This document shows positions 35,602-44,907 of a DNA stretch of 64,000 bases, in pieces. Position numbers and translations under genes: made by a program. This DNA comes from UBA935 sp031556725. Lineage in GTDB: Bacteria; Bacillota; Clostridia; Lachnospirales; Lachnospiraceae. The stretch lies in NCBI GenBank assembly GCA_031556725.1, contig JAVBSL010000002.1, forward strand, positions 21,157-85,156, in the 5' to 3' direction. Below the pieces are notes generated by a model, which had not been told where the DNA came from, did not search any database, and saw only the letters and a program-made list of their open reading frames with translations. Position 1 is the stretch's first letter. Each line of letters begins with the position of its first letter.

Positions 35602-36927
35602 ATGGAAACCGGACATATAATTAAAAAGATTGTTAAAGACAGTATTGCGGAAGAACTGGAAATCCGAACAGGGGATAAGCTGCTGTCAATTGATGGCGAG
35701 GTTTTGGAGGACATTTTTGATTACCAATATATGATTATGAACGAGTATATCGAGCTGCTGATTGAAAAGCCCGATGGGGAACAGTGGCTTTTGGAGATTG
35801 ACAAAGAAGAAAATGAAGATATCGGACTGGAATTTGAAAACGGACTGATGGACGAGTACCGTTCCTGTCATAATAAATGTATTTTTTGTTTTATCGACCA
35901 GATGCCTAAGGGGATGCGTGAAACCTTATATTTTAAAGACGACGATTCAAGGCTTTCTTTTTTACAGGGAAATTATGTGACCCTTACCAATATGTCGGAC
36001 AAGGATGTGGAACGGATTATCAAATACCGGCTTTCACCCATCAATATTTCCTTTCAGACCACCAATCCGGAACTTCGTTGTAAGATGTTAAATAACCGTT
36101 TTGCCGGAGAAGCCCTGCGAAAGGTGGATCGGCTTTATGAAGCAGGGATTACCATGAACGGCCAGATTGTACTTTGTAAGGGGATTAATGACGGTGCCGA
36201 ACTGGAACGCAGTATTAAGGACTTAACAGCTTATCTGCCATATTTGGAAAGTGTCTCGGTGGTACCGGTGGGACTCTCCAAACACCGGGAAGGCTTATAT
36301 ACTCTGGAGGCTTTTAACAGCCAGGATGCCAAACGGGTACTGACTTTGATCCATAAGTGGCAGAAGGAACTGTATGATAAATGGGACTTGCACTTTATCC
36401 ATGCCAGTGATGAATGGTATATGCTGGCCGGACAGGAGTTACCGGGTGCCGCCTGTTATGACGGATATCTGCAATTGGAAAATGGGGTGGGAATGATGCG
36501 GCTTTTGCTGGATGAGTTTGCTGAGGCATTGCCGGATTTCCCGTTGATGGATATTCATGCGGAGCTTTCCATGGCTACCGGCAAACTGGCCTATCCTTTT
36601 ATAAAACAGATGACCGAAGAGTTGATGGAGCGGTATGAAGGACTTAAGATATATGTATATCCCATAACCAATGAATTCTTTGGGGAACAGATTACGGTTT
36701 CAGGCTTGCTTACCGGACAGGATATCAGGGCACAGCTGGAGGGTCAGAAGTTAGGAAGCCGCCTGCTTTTACCGGTTAATGTGCTGCGGAGTGAAGAAGA
36801 GGTATTTCTGGATGATTTTACCGTATCGGAACTGGAAAGGGCTTTACAAGTTCCCATAGATATTGTAAAATCAAGCGGACGCAATTTTATAGAAGCAATA
36901 CTGAAAGGCACGGTTTACTATGAGTAA
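35602..36927 (+). CDS. DUF512 radical-SAM-like Fe-S protein
   Basis: 441-residue protein of the DUF512/PDZ family, encoded beside der in Clostridia. The N terminus looks like a PDZ domain (IVKDSIAEELEIRTGDKLLS), followed by CHNKCIFCFIDQMPKGMRET, a Cys-x3-Cys-x2-Cys cluster typical of radical SAM enzymes, with LTNMSDKD downstream. The reaction is unknown. It overlaps der by 8 nt. Confidence 0.85.
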   Translation: METGHIIKKIVKDSIAEELEIRTGDKLLSIDGEVLEDIFDYQYMIMNEYIELLIEKPDGEQWLLEIDKEENEDIGLEFENGLMDEYRSCHNKCIFCFIDQMPKGMRETLYFKDDDSRLSFLQGNYVTLTNMSDKDVERIIKYRLSPINISFQTTNPELRCKMLNNRFAGEALRKVDRLYEAGITMNGQIVLCKGINDGAELERSIKDLTAYLPYLESVSVVPVGLSKHREGLYTLEAFNSQDAKRVLTLIHKWQKELYDKWDLHFIHASDEWYMLAGQELPGAACYDGYLQLENGVGMMRLLLDEFAEALPDFPLMDIHAELSMATGKLAYPFIKQMTEELMERYEGLKIYVYPITNEFFGEQITVSGLLTGQDIRAQLEGQKLGSRLLLPVNVLRSEEEVFLDDFTVSELERALQVPIDIVKSSGRNFIEAILKGTVYYE

Positions 36928-38257
36928 AAAAACATCCAAGCCCATCGTCGCAGTGGTAGGCAGACCCAATGTGGGAAAATCCACCCTCTTCAATGCGCTT
37001 GCAGGAGAAGATATCTCCATTGTAAAAGATACTCCGGGAATTACCAGGGATCGGATTTATGCCGATGTGACCTGGCTGAATACAGCATTTACCTTAATCG
37101 ATACAGGCGGGATTGAACCTGAAAGTAAAGATATTATTTTATCACAGATGCGGGAACAGGCCCAAATCGCCATTGATACAGCCGACGTTATTATATTTAT
37201 GACCGATGTGAAGCAAGGTCTGGTGGATGCCGATGCCAAGGTGGCTGATATGCTTCGCCGTTCCGCCAAACCGGTGGTACTGGTTGTGAATAAAGTAGAC
37301 AGCTTCGAGAAATATCAGGCCGATGTTTATGAATTTTATAATCTGGGAATCGGCGAACCTCATGCTATTTCAGCAGCCAACCGGCTGAGCATCGGTGATA
37401 TGCTGGATGAAGTCATTTCTCATTTTACGGTATCCGTAGAAGCCGATGAGGAAGACGAGCGGACCAGGGTAGCCATTGTAGGAAAACCCAATGTTGGTAA
37501 ATCTTCCATCATAAACCGGCTGATTGGGGAAAACCGGCTGATTGTCTCGGATATTGCCGGAACCACCAGAGATGCCGTTGATACAGACATAAAATATAAC
37601 GGCAAAGAATATGTGTTCATAGATACCGCCGGTTTACGCCGTAAGAACAAGATTAAGGAAGAACTGGAGCGGTATATGATCGTTCGGACAGTAAGTGCGG
37701 TAGAACGTGCTGATATCGTGATTCTGGTAGTAGATGCGGTGGAAGGGATTACCGAGCAGGATGCCAAGATTGCCGGGATCGCCCATGAACGCGGAAAAGC
37801 AGTTATCATTGCCGTAAACAAGTGGGATGCGGTAGAAAAGGATAACAGCTCAGTAAAAGAATATACCAAAAAGATCAGAGACGTTCTTTCTTATATGCAA
37901 TATGCGGAATTGATCTTTATTTCGGCAGTGACCGGCCAACGCTTACCCAAGCTTTATGAGCTGATCGATATAGTCAGCGAAAACCATGCTATGAGGGTGT
38001 CCACCGGTGTACTGAACGAAATTATGAGTGAGGCCGTGGCTTTGCAGCAGCCTCCTTCCGATAAAGGAAAGCGCCTGCGCCTTTATTACATCACCCAAGT
38101 GGCCGTTAAACCGCCAACCTTTGTTATTTTTGTGAATGACAAAGAACTTATGCATTTTTCTTATACCAGATATATTGAAAATAAAATCAGGGAATCTTTT
38201 GGATTTGTGGGAACCCCGCTAAAATTTATTATCAGAGAAAGAAAGGAAAATCAGTAA
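36920..38257 (+). CDS. der: Ribosome assembly GTPase Der (EngA)
   Basis: Tandem-GTPase needed for 50S maturation. 445 residues: first G domain with GRPNVGKSTLFNALAG, DTGGIEPE and NKVDSFEK; second with GKPNVGKSSIINRLIG, DTAGLRRKNKI and NKWDAVEK; a C-terminal KH-like domain. The length is normal. It is coupled at both ends, overlapping DUF512 upstream and sharing one base with plsY downstream. Confidence 0.97.
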   Translation: MSKKTSKPIVAVVGRPNVGKSTLFNALAGEDISIVKDTPGITRDRIYADVTWLNTAFTLIDTGGIEPESKDIILSQMREQAQIAIDTADVIIFMTDVKQGLVDADAKVADMLRRSAKPVVLVVNKVDSFEKYQADVYEFYNLGIGEPHAISAANRLSIGDMLDEVISHFTVSVEADEEDERTRVAIVGKPNVGKSSIINRLIGENRLIVSDIAGTTRDAVDTDIKYNGKEYVFIDTAGLRRKNKIKEELERYMIVRTVSAVERADIVILVVDAVEGITEQDAKIAGIAHERGKAVIIAVNKWDAVEKDNSSVKEYTKKIRDVLSYMQYAELIFISAVTGQRLPKLYELIDIVSENHAMRVSTGVLNEIMSEAVALQQPPSDKGKRLRLYYITQVAVKPPTFVIFVNDKELMHFSYTRYIENKIRESFGFVGTPLKFIIRERKENQ

Positions 38258-38934
38258 TGGAACGTTTGATTTGTTTAGTGATCGGATATGCCTTCGGCCT
38301 GTTTCAGACAGCATATATATACGGAAAGATGCATGGTCTTGATATCAGACAACATGGCAGCGGTAACGCCGGAACCACCAATACGCTTAGAGTTCTGGGA
38401 ACCAAAGCCGGTTTGATTGTCTTTGCGGGAGACGTGCTGAAGTGTATTTTGGCAATTGTTATCTGCAGCCTGGCTTTTGGTAAGAGCCATCCGGAAATGA
38501 TCTATCTGTTGAAGATTTATACAGCAGCGGGAGCTATTTTAGGTCACAATTTCCCCTTTTATCTGGGATTTAAAGGAGGGAAAGGAATTGCGGCTACAGC
38601 TGGATTGATCCTGTCCTTTCATCCATTGTTTCTTCCGGTAGGTGTGATTTTGTTTTTTGGCACATTTTTCACAACCCACTATGTATCACTGGGTTCTTTG
38701 CTGGTATATGTGGGTTTTATGACAGAATTAATCATTTGCGGACAGAACGGGGTTTTTCCGGAGATGTCGCAGGCTCATCTGATAGAGATGTATATTGTGG
38801 CCGGCGCCCTTGCCGTAATGGCTTTTTATAAACATCGGGAAAATATTGACCGGTTGCTGAAAGGTGTGGAGCGCAAGACCTACTTAAGCAGTAAAAATAA
38901 AGCAAAGCAGGAAGGGGAAAAAGAAAATGCCTAA
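38257..38934 (+). CDS. plsY: Acyl-phosphate:glycerol-3-phosphate acyltransferase
   Basis: Membrane acyltransferase adding the first fatty acid to glycerol-3-phosphate. 225 residues, about five helices. Three conserved cytoplasmic motifs are seen: HGSGNAGTTNTLRVLG, HNFPFYLGFKGGKGIAAT, and a later NIDRLLKG-type C terminus. The gene order der-plsY-gpsA pairs it with the enzyme that supplies its substrate. The TAATG junction gives coupling. Confidence 0.95.
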   Translation: MERLICLVIGYAFGLFQTAYIYGKMHGLDIRQHGSGNAGTTNTLRVLGTKAGLIVFAGDVLKCILAIVICSLAFGKSHPEMIYLLKIYTAAGAILGHNFPFYLGFKGGKGIAATAGLILSFHPLFLPVGVILFFGTFFTTHYVSLGSLLVYVGFMTELIICGQNGVFPEMSQAHLIEMYIVAGALAVMAFYKHRENIDRLLKGVERKTYLSSKNKAKQEGEKENA

Positions 38935-39916
38935 TATCGGAATTATCGGTGCAGGAAGTTGGGGAACAGCCCTTGCACTGTTGTTGTATAACAACGGCAA
39001 TCGGATTACCGTCTGGTCAGCCCTGGAAAAAGAAATCGAAATGCTTAAAACCAATCGTGAACATAGCGTTTTGCCCGGGGTGAAATTACCGGAGGATATG
39101 ACCTTTACGCTGGATTTGGAAGAGGCGATAAAAGGGAAAGAGCTGTTGGTTCTGGCAGTTGCTTCTCCTTATGTGAGAAGTACCGCAGAAAAGATGTCTT
39201 CCCTGGTAGAGGACGGACAGATTATTATCAATGTCTCCAAAGGTATTGAAGAATCTACTCTGATGACCATGTCACGGATTATTGAAGAAGCAATACCACA
39301 GGCACGGGCGGCAGTATTATCCGGCCCTTCACATGCGGAAGAGGTTGGCCGGGGAATTCCCACAACCATTGTGGTGGGATCCAGAGATACGGAAACCGCT
39401 AAGTATCTGCAAAATATCTTTATGAATGAAGTGTTTCGCGTCTATATCAGTACAGACGTGCAGGGAATAGAGCTGGGTGCCGCATTAAAAAATGTTGTGG
39501 CACTGGCGGCCGGCATTGCCGATGGGCTGGGCTATGGAGATAATACCAAAGCCGCGTTGATTACCAGAGGAATTGCCGAAATTGCCCGGCTGGGAGTGGC
39601 TATGGGGTGTAATGCGGAGACTTTTTACGGTCTTACCGGAATCGGTGATCTGATTGTAACCTGTGCTTCCATGCATTCCAGAAACCGTCGGGCAGGAATT
39701 CTGATCGGACAGGGGAAGTCCATGAAAGATGCAATGGAAGAAGTGCAAATGGTAGTTGAGGGGGTCTATTCTGCGAAAGCGGGAAAAATTCTGGCAGATA
39801 AGTATCAGGTTTCGATGCCGATTATCGAGCAGGTGAACGAGATCTTATTTGACGGGAAAGCGGCTGACGAGGCCGTTAGGGAACTGATGATGAGGGATAA
39901 GAAAGCAGAGGATTAA
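38927..39916 (+). CDS. gpsA: NAD(P)-dependent glycerol-3-phosphate dehydrogenase
   Basis: Reduces dihydroxyacetone phosphate to sn-glycerol-3-phosphate for PlsY. 329 residues: N-terminal Rossmann motif GIIGAGSWGTALA, substrate region SGPSHAEEVGRGIPTT, catalytic Lys in AALKNVVALAAGIADGLGYG, and TGIGDLIVTCAS. It overlaps plsY by 8 nt. In many Clostridia spoIVA follows gpsA directly; here five genes lie between. Confidence 0.96.
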   Translation: MPNIGIIGAGSWGTALALLLYNNGNRITVWSALEKEIEMLKTNREHSVLPGVKLPEDMTFTLDLEEAIKGKELLVLAVASPYVRSTAEKMSSLVEDGQIIINVSKGIEESTLMTMSRIIEEAIPQARAAVLSGPSHAEEVGRGIPTTIVVGSRDTETAKYLQNIFMNEVFRVYISTDVQGIELGAALKNVVALAAGIADGLGYGDNTKAALITRGIAEIARLGVAMGCNAETFYGLTGIGDLIVTCASMHSRNRRAGILIGQGKSMKDAMEEVQMVVEGVYSAKAGKILADKYQVSMPIIEQVNEILFDGKAADEAVRELMMRDKKAED

Positions 39917-40825
39917 ATGATAAGGGACGAGGAATTTACGATTTTACTTGTAGATGATTCGCGTTTTAATCTGGAAATTTTAAATCATATCCTGAACAGT
40001 GAATACTCCATTATTATTGCCAAAACAGGCAGGGAGGCACTGGAAAAGGCTGCTGGGGAGAAGCCGGATTTGATTTTACTGGATATCGTTATGCCGGATA
40101 TTAGCGGCTATGAGGTACTGGTTGCTTTAAAGGGAAATGATGATATGAGGGACATTCCCGTTATTTTTATAACTGGATTAAAAAGTGATGAAGATGAAGA
40201 AAAAGGATTTAGATTGGGAGCGGTAGACTATATTACCAGGCCTTTTAATCATGCCATTGTAAAAGCCAGAGTTGCCACCCATATTAAAATCGTGCAGCAG
40301 ATGCGGGCTATTGAACAGATTGGTAAGCTGGATGGATTGACTCAGATATCCAATCGCAGAGGTTTTGATGAGCATCTGTTAATGGAATGGAGCCGGGCAA
40401 TACGGGAACAGGAACCGCTTAGTGTTTTAATCCTTGATGTGGACAAATTTAAAACTTATAATGATACATACGGCCATTTACAAGGGGACAAGATGTTGAA
40501 ATCATTAGCTAAAGTTTTGAAAATCGCGTTGAAAAGAGCAACGGATTTTGCGGCTCGCTACGGTGGCGAAGAATTTGTGGCGGTTTTATCGAACACTCCT
40601 TTGAAAGGCGCTTTATTAATTGCCGAAAGAATACGGAACGGCATGGAAAAAATGATTGTGCCGGATATAGATGGAAATCCTACTTCGGCAACTGTTAGTA
40701 TCGGAGTAGCCTGCAGTATTCCCACTAAAGACGATGACATGTCAGCTTTTCTGGAACGGGCAGACCGGGCATTGTATCGGGCAAAGGAAACAGGACGAAA
40801 TAAAGTGGTTTTTAGTGAAGAATAA
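39917..40825 (+). CDS. Response regulator diguanylate cyclase
   Basis: 302 residues: receiver domain (D13/D14, phospho-acceptor D56 in LLDIVMPDISGYE, TRPFN) and GGDEF-family domain with YGGEEFVAVL near 215. The inhibitory I-site is present (RATD four residues before ARYGGEEF), unlike in the 10234 protein. It probably makes c-di-GMP with product feedback. The ATG follows the gpsA stop with no gap, so it is read as part of that operon. Confidence 0.9.
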   Translation: MIRDEEFTILLVDDSRFNLEILNHILNSEYSIIIAKTGREALEKAAGEKPDLILLDIVMPDISGYEVLVALKGNDDMRDIPVIFITGLKSDEDEEKGFRLGAVDYITRPFNHAIVKARVATHIKIVQQMRAIEQIGKLDGLTQISNRRGFDEHLLMEWSRAIREQEPLSVLILDVDKFKTYNDTYGHLQGDKMLKSLAKVLKIALKRATDFAARYGGEEFVAVLSNTPLKGALLIAERIRNGMEKMIVPDIDGNPTSATVSIGVACSIPTKDDDMSAFLERADRALYRAKETGRNKVVFSEE

Positions 40826-40848
40826 AGTCCGAAAGGAAATCAGAGAAG

Positions 40849-41661
40849 ATGAATATGCAAAGCTTTGGCAGTACAAAGGAATATGTGGCATCTGAAGAAC
40901 TGATGGCAAGCGTTAATGTTGCAATTGCACTTAGTAAGCCGCTTTTAATAAAGGGCGAACCAGGAACCGGCAAAACGATGTTGGCGGAAGCCGTAGCACA
41001 GTCCCTGGGGAAAAAACTGCTTATCTGGAATATTAAATCCACCACCAAAGCCCAGGAAGGATTGTATGTTTATGATACCATCCAGCGTCTTTATGACGGA
41101 CAGTTCGGTGAGGATGGGGTGGATGATATCGCCCGCTATATTAAGCTGGGAAAACTGGGTGAAGCTTTTGATTCCGAAGAACAGGTGGTACTTTTAATTG
41201 ATGAAATTGATAAAGCGGATTTGGAATTTCCTAATGACCTTTTATGGGAACTGGATCAAATGGAGTTTTATATTCACGAGACCAAGCGGACTGTGAAGGC
41301 GAAACAGCGTCCTATTGTGATTATTACCTCCAACGCTGAAAAGGAACTGCCGGATGCATTTCTGCGCCGTTGCATTTTCCATTATATTGATTTCCCTGAT
41401 GCTGTTTTAATGGAGGAAATTGTCCGGACTCATTATCCGGAAGTGGAAGAGAATCTGTTAAAAAATGCCATGGCCAGATTTTATGAGATCAGAGGCCTTC
41501 GTGATATGCGGAAGAAGCCCAGCACTTCAGAACTGATTGATTGGATCAATGCTTTGCAGATTGGCGGGATTTCAGCAGAAAGACTGCAAAAGGAACTGCC
41601 CTTTGTGGGAGTTATCGTCAAAAAAGATGAAGATCTGGATGCTATAAAAAATGTGAGATAA
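40849..41661 (+). CDS. MoxR-type AAA+ ATPase
   Basis: 270-residue AAA+ ATPase of the MoxR/CoxD group: Walker A GEPGTGKTMLAEAVAQ, Walker B LLIDEIDKAD, sensor region ITSNAEKELPDAFLRRCIF with the arginine finger. MoxR ATPases act with VWA proteins as metal-insertion or assembly chaperones; the VWA partner follows 6 nt downstream. The client is not evident, since no molybdenum hydroxylase is nearby. Confidence 0.9.
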   Translation: MNMQSFGSTKEYVASEELMASVNVAIALSKPLLIKGEPGTGKTMLAEAVAQSLGKKLLIWNIKSTTKAQEGLYVYDTIQRLYDGQFGEDGVDDIARYIKLGKLGEAFDSEEQVVLLIDEIDKADLEFPNDLLWELDQMEFYIHETKRTVKAKQRPIVIITSNAEKELPDAFLRRCIFHYIDFPDAVLMEEIVRTHYPEVEENLLKNAMARFYEIRGLRDMRKKPSTSELIDWINALQIGGISAERLQKELPFVGVIVKKDEDLDAIKNVR

Positions 41662-41667
41662 TAGAAT

Positions 41668-42873
41668 ATGTTTAGTAATTTTTTTTATACTTGTAAAGCC
41701 AAGGGACTGGATATTTCTTTAAATGAATGGCTTACCTTACAGGAAGCCCTGGACAAAGGGCTGTGCGGAAGCAGTCTGACACAGTTTTATTATGTTGCCC
41801 GGATGATATTGGTGAAAAGCGAGACCGACTTTGATAAGTTTGATATGGCCTTTGAAGAACAGTTTAAGGGAGTGCAGTCGGAAAATATAATTTCCCGGGA
41901 AATGCTCCGGTGGCTGGATAAGGAAGACCTGAAAGCACTGGCCGAGGAAGAACAGCGGAATATGCTGAACCAACTGGAAGAAAGCTCGGTTATTGATAAG
42001 GAAGAAGTAGAAGATAAGCTTAAGGAACGGCAAAAAGAGCAGGATAGTGAGCACAACGGCGGTAATTACTGGATTGGGACCATGGGTAAAACTTCCTTTG
42101 GCAATTCCGGCGGTAATATGGGTGGCATCCGGATCGGCGGTGTGACCGGTCATCAATCCGCTTTTGCGGTAATGGGAGCACACAAATATAGGGATTTCCG
42201 GGATGACCGGATGTTAGACAACCGGCAGTTTCAACTGGCCCTTAGGAAGCTTCGGCAGTTTTCTACCAAACTTGATATTCCGAAAACCGAATTAGATATT
42301 GATGGAACGGTAGATAAAACCTGTAATAACGGTGGGTGCCTCCAGATTGTCATGGAGCGGCCCCGGAAAAACTCTGTAAAATTATTATTATTGATGGATT
42401 CGGGGGGCACTATGATTCCCTATTCCTCATTATTAAATGAGCTGTTTCAATCGGTTCATAAGTCCAATCATTATAAAGAAGTGAAATGTTATTATTTTCA
42501 TAACTGCATTTATTCCAAGCTATATAAAACACCGGAATGTGAAAATGGCGACTGGATCGATACAGAATGGATGTTTCGCAATCTGGACAGCGATTATAAG
42601 GTGATTATTGTGGGAGATGCCGCTATGGCTCCGGAGGAATTGTACTCCGACACCGGTAACTACAGAGGACCAAATGGTGGCTTATCCGGCTGGGAATGGC
42701 TGCAGCTGATGAAACGCCATTATAAAAGAATCGTCTGGATGAACCCCAAGATGGCACCGGGAAACGCCCCCTGGCGGGAAGCTGAAACAGCAATCAAGGG
42801 ATTACTACCCATGTATAAACTGACAGTCGCGGGCTTACAGAAAGCCATGCAGACGTTAATGACAAATAAGTAA
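41668..42873 (+). CDS. VWA (CoxE-like) protein, partner of MoxR
   Basis: 401-residue protein with a helical, charged N-terminal half, a Gly-rich stretch (about 135-170: GNSGGNMGGIRIGGV), and a CoxE/VWA domain from about 215. The metal-site motif, usually Asp-x-Ser-x-Ser, reads MDSGGTMIPY, so the two Ser are replaced by Gly and Thr. Metal binding may therefore be altered. It forms a pair with the preceding MoxR ATPase; tyrS follows 13 nt later. Confidence 0.85.
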   Translation: MFSNFFYTCKAKGLDISLNEWLTLQEALDKGLCGSSLTQFYYVARMILVKSETDFDKFDMAFEEQFKGVQSENIISREMLRWLDKEDLKALAEEEQRNMLNQLEESSVIDKEEVEDKLKERQKEQDSEHNGGNYWIGTMGKTSFGNSGGNMGGIRIGGVTGHQSAFAVMGAHKYRDFRDDRMLDNRQFQLALRKLRQFSTKLDIPKTELDIDGTVDKTCNNGGCLQIVMERPRKNSVKLLLLMDSGGTMIPYSSLLNELFQSVHKSNHYKEVKCYYFHNCIYSKLYKTPECENGDWIDTEWMFRNLDSDYKVIIVGDAAMAPEELYSDTGNYRGPNGGLSGWEWLQLMKRHYKRIVWMNPKMAPGNAPWREAETAIKGLLPMYKLTVAGLQKAMQTLMTNK

Positions 42874-42886
42874 AGGAGCAATAAAG

Positions 42887-44107
42887 ATGACTATTTTTGA
42901 CGAATTAAAGGCAAGAGGGCTGTTAGCCCAGCTTACCGACGAGGAAGAAATTAAGGAGCTGATCAACAACGGCAAGGCAACCTTTTATATTGGCTTCGAT
43001 CCCACTGCGGATTCCCTTCATGTTGGCCATTTTATGGCATTGTGCCTGATGAAAAGACTGCAGATGGCAGGTAATAAACCCATTGCATTGATTGGCGGCG
43101 GTACCGGGATGATCGGTGATCCTTCCGGACGAAGTGATATGCGGACCATGATGACTCCGGAAACCATTGAACATAACTGTGAGTGTTTCAGACAGCAGAT
43201 GAGTAAATTTATCGAATTCGGTGAAGGCAAAGCCATGATGGTCAATAATGCGGACTGGCTGCTGGAACTGAATTATATTGAACTGTTGCGGGAAGTTGGT
43301 TCCCATTTCAGCGTAAACAGAATGCTTACCGCCGAATGTTATAAGCAGCGGATGGAAAAAGGCTTAAGTTTTCTGGAATTTAACTATATGATTATGCAAA
43401 GCTATGATTTTTATGAATTATACCGGAAGTACGGATGTAATATGCAGTTTGGCGGTGATGACCAGTGGAGCAATATGCTGGGGGGAACCGAGCTGATCCG
43501 CCGTAAGTTAGGTAAGGATGCCTATGCTATGACCATTACCTTACTGCTTAATTCCGAAGGAAAGAAGATGGGCAAGACCCAGAAAGGTGCTGTTTGGCTT
43601 GACCCTGACAAAACCACACCTTTTGAGTTTTATCAGTACTGGCGGAATGTTACCGATGCCGATGTTTTGAAATGTATTCGGATGCTGACCTTCCTGCCTT
43701 TAGAGCAGATTGATGAAATGGATGGCTGGGAAGGCAGTCAGTTAAATCAGGCCAAAGAAATCCTGGCGTTTGAATTGACCAAGATGATTCATGGCGAAGA
43801 TGAGGCAGTTAAGGCACAGGAAGGGGCAAGAGCCTTGTTTTCTGCCGGAAATGCCGCCGATATGCCCACCACTGTTTTAAAGGATGAGGATTTTGAAAAC
43901 GGTGAAATAGACATTATTTCCATGCTTTGCAAAGCCGAACTGGTACCCAGCCGTTCCGAAGGCAGACGGGCTGTAGAACAGGGCGGTGTGGCTGTAGATG
44001 GTGAGAAAGTGGAAGATTTTAAAGCAGTGTTTACCAAGGAAAGCTTTGCCGGTAACGGCGTGGTGGTAAAACGAGGCAAAAAGAATTTCCGGAAGATTAC
44101 ATTGTAA
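42887..44107 (+). CDS. tyrS: Tyrosyl-tRNA synthetase
   Basis: Class I aminoacyl-tRNA synthetase, 406 residues. HIGH-type HVGHFMAL near 45, KMSKS-type KKMGKTQKGAVW near 225, QFGGDDQWSNM for tyrosine recognition, and a C-terminal S4 RNA-binding domain (about 340-405). AGGAG precedes the ATG. The upstream gap is only 13 nt, so there is no room for a T-box and the gene depends on the upstream transcript. Confidence 0.96.
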   Translation: MTIFDELKARGLLAQLTDEEEIKELINNGKATFYIGFDPTADSLHVGHFMALCLMKRLQMAGNKPIALIGGGTGMIGDPSGRSDMRTMMTPETIEHNCECFRQQMSKFIEFGEGKAMMVNNADWLLELNYIELLREVGSHFSVNRMLTAECYKQRMEKGLSFLEFNYMIMQSYDFYELYRKYGCNMQFGGDDQWSNMLGGTELIRRKLGKDAYAMTITLLLNSEGKKMGKTQKGAVWLDPDKTTPFEFYQYWRNVTDADVLKCIRMLTFLPLEQIDEMDGWEGSQLNQAKEILAFELTKMIHGEDEAVKAQEGARALFSAGNAADMPTTVLKDEDFENGEIDIISMLCKAELVPSRSEGRRAVEQGGVAVDGEKVEDFKAVFTKESFAGNGVVVKRGKKNFRKITL

Positions 44108-44108
44108 G

Positions 44109-44831
44109 ATGGCAGTAAGGACAATTATTTTAAAGGGAACGGCTTACTCCTATGAACTGGTTAAAAGTCGGCGCAAATCCATTGCCATTCAAATAAAACC
44201 AGAGGGAGCTATCAGTGTAAAAGCGCCCTTATGGGTTTCAATCCGGGATATTGAAGGTTATGTATATCAGAAAGAAAACTGGATTGTGGAAACCTTACAT
44301 CGGGTGGAAGAGATACAAAGTCAGATAAAAGAAAGGGAATTTATTACCGGTGATTCTCTTCTTTTTATGGGAAAAGAATATATTCTTGAAGTTAAAGAAG
44401 AAAAAGACCGAAAAAGAAGCAATGTCAAAATAACCCCAGACCGAATTGTCCTGACCGTGGCATTACATTCTGATAGTGCGGTAAGGAAAACCGCTCTTGA
44501 ACATTGGTACAGAGAACAGGCCAGAACCCTCCTGACCATTAAAGCAGAACAATTTTCAGCAATGCTTAATGTGAAATATGCCGATATCCGCATCAAAGAC
44601 CAGAAAAGTCGCTGGGGAAGCTGTTCGGCAAAAGGAAACCTGAATTTTAACTGGCACATCATTTCCGCACCGGAGGCTATTGCTGACTATCTTGTTATCC
44701 ATGAATTGTGTCACCTGCGGTATATGAATCATTCACCGGAATTTTGGAATTGTGTGGCGAGTTTGTGTCCGGATTATAAAACCGCCAGAAAATGGTTACG
44801 GGAAAAAGGTGCCACTTTGAAAAACTGGTAG
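44109..44831 (+). CDS. YgjP-type zinc metallopeptidase-like protein
   Basis: 240-residue protein of the DUF45/YgjP (WLM/SprT-like) family: N-terminal beta domain, then KDQKSRWGSCSAKGNLNFNW, the zinc site HELCHLRYMNHSPEFW (His-Glu-x2-His and a downstream His), and a basic C terminus. The family is a predicted metallohydrolase of unknown substrate. It follows the tyrS stop by one base. Transcription may stop at the hairpin before spoIVA. Confidence 0.88.
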   Translation: MAVRTIILKGTAYSYELVKSRRKSIAIQIKPEGAISVKAPLWVSIRDIEGYVYQKENWIVETLHRVEEIQSQIKEREFITGDSLLFMGKEYILEVKEEKDRKRSNVKITPDRIVLTVALHSDSAVRKTALEHWYREQARTLLTIKAEQFSAMLNVKYADIRIKDQKSRWGSCSAKGNLNFNWHIISAPEAIADYLVIHELCHLRYMNHSPEFWNCVASLCPDYKTARKWLREKGATLKNW

Positions 44832-44859
44832 CATTATCAGAACTTCTTCCGCATATATT
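44831..44859 (+). promoter_or_regulatory. Candidate sigma-E promoter of spoIVA
   Basis: GCATTAT (44831-44837), 14-bp spacing, then CATATATT (44852-44859), against the known sigma-E pattern (about KMATATT, 14-15 bp, CATACAHT): 5/7 and 7/8 matches. spoIVA is a sigma-E gene in Bacillus. Predicted start near 44866. Confidence 0.5.
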
Positions 44860-44907
44860 TAACCAGTAAATGATGATTACTGTGTTAATCGCGGAAGGAG
44901 TTTTTTT
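44841..44907 (+). promoter_or_regulatory. Hairpin burying the spoIVA ribosome site
   Basis: A 12-bp stem with one wobble (44841-44852 with 44891-44902) encloses an inner stem (44859-44869 with 44877-44888, one bulge, loop ATGATGA). The 3' arm contains GGAAGGAG, the spoIVA ribosome site, followed by seven T and then the ATG. It can act as a terminator for upstream transcripts and as a translational block. Confidence 0.65.

Noticed and set aside
42874..42886. T-box leader for tyrS
   Set aside because: Only 13 nt separate it from the previous gene; no specifier or antiterminator sequence.
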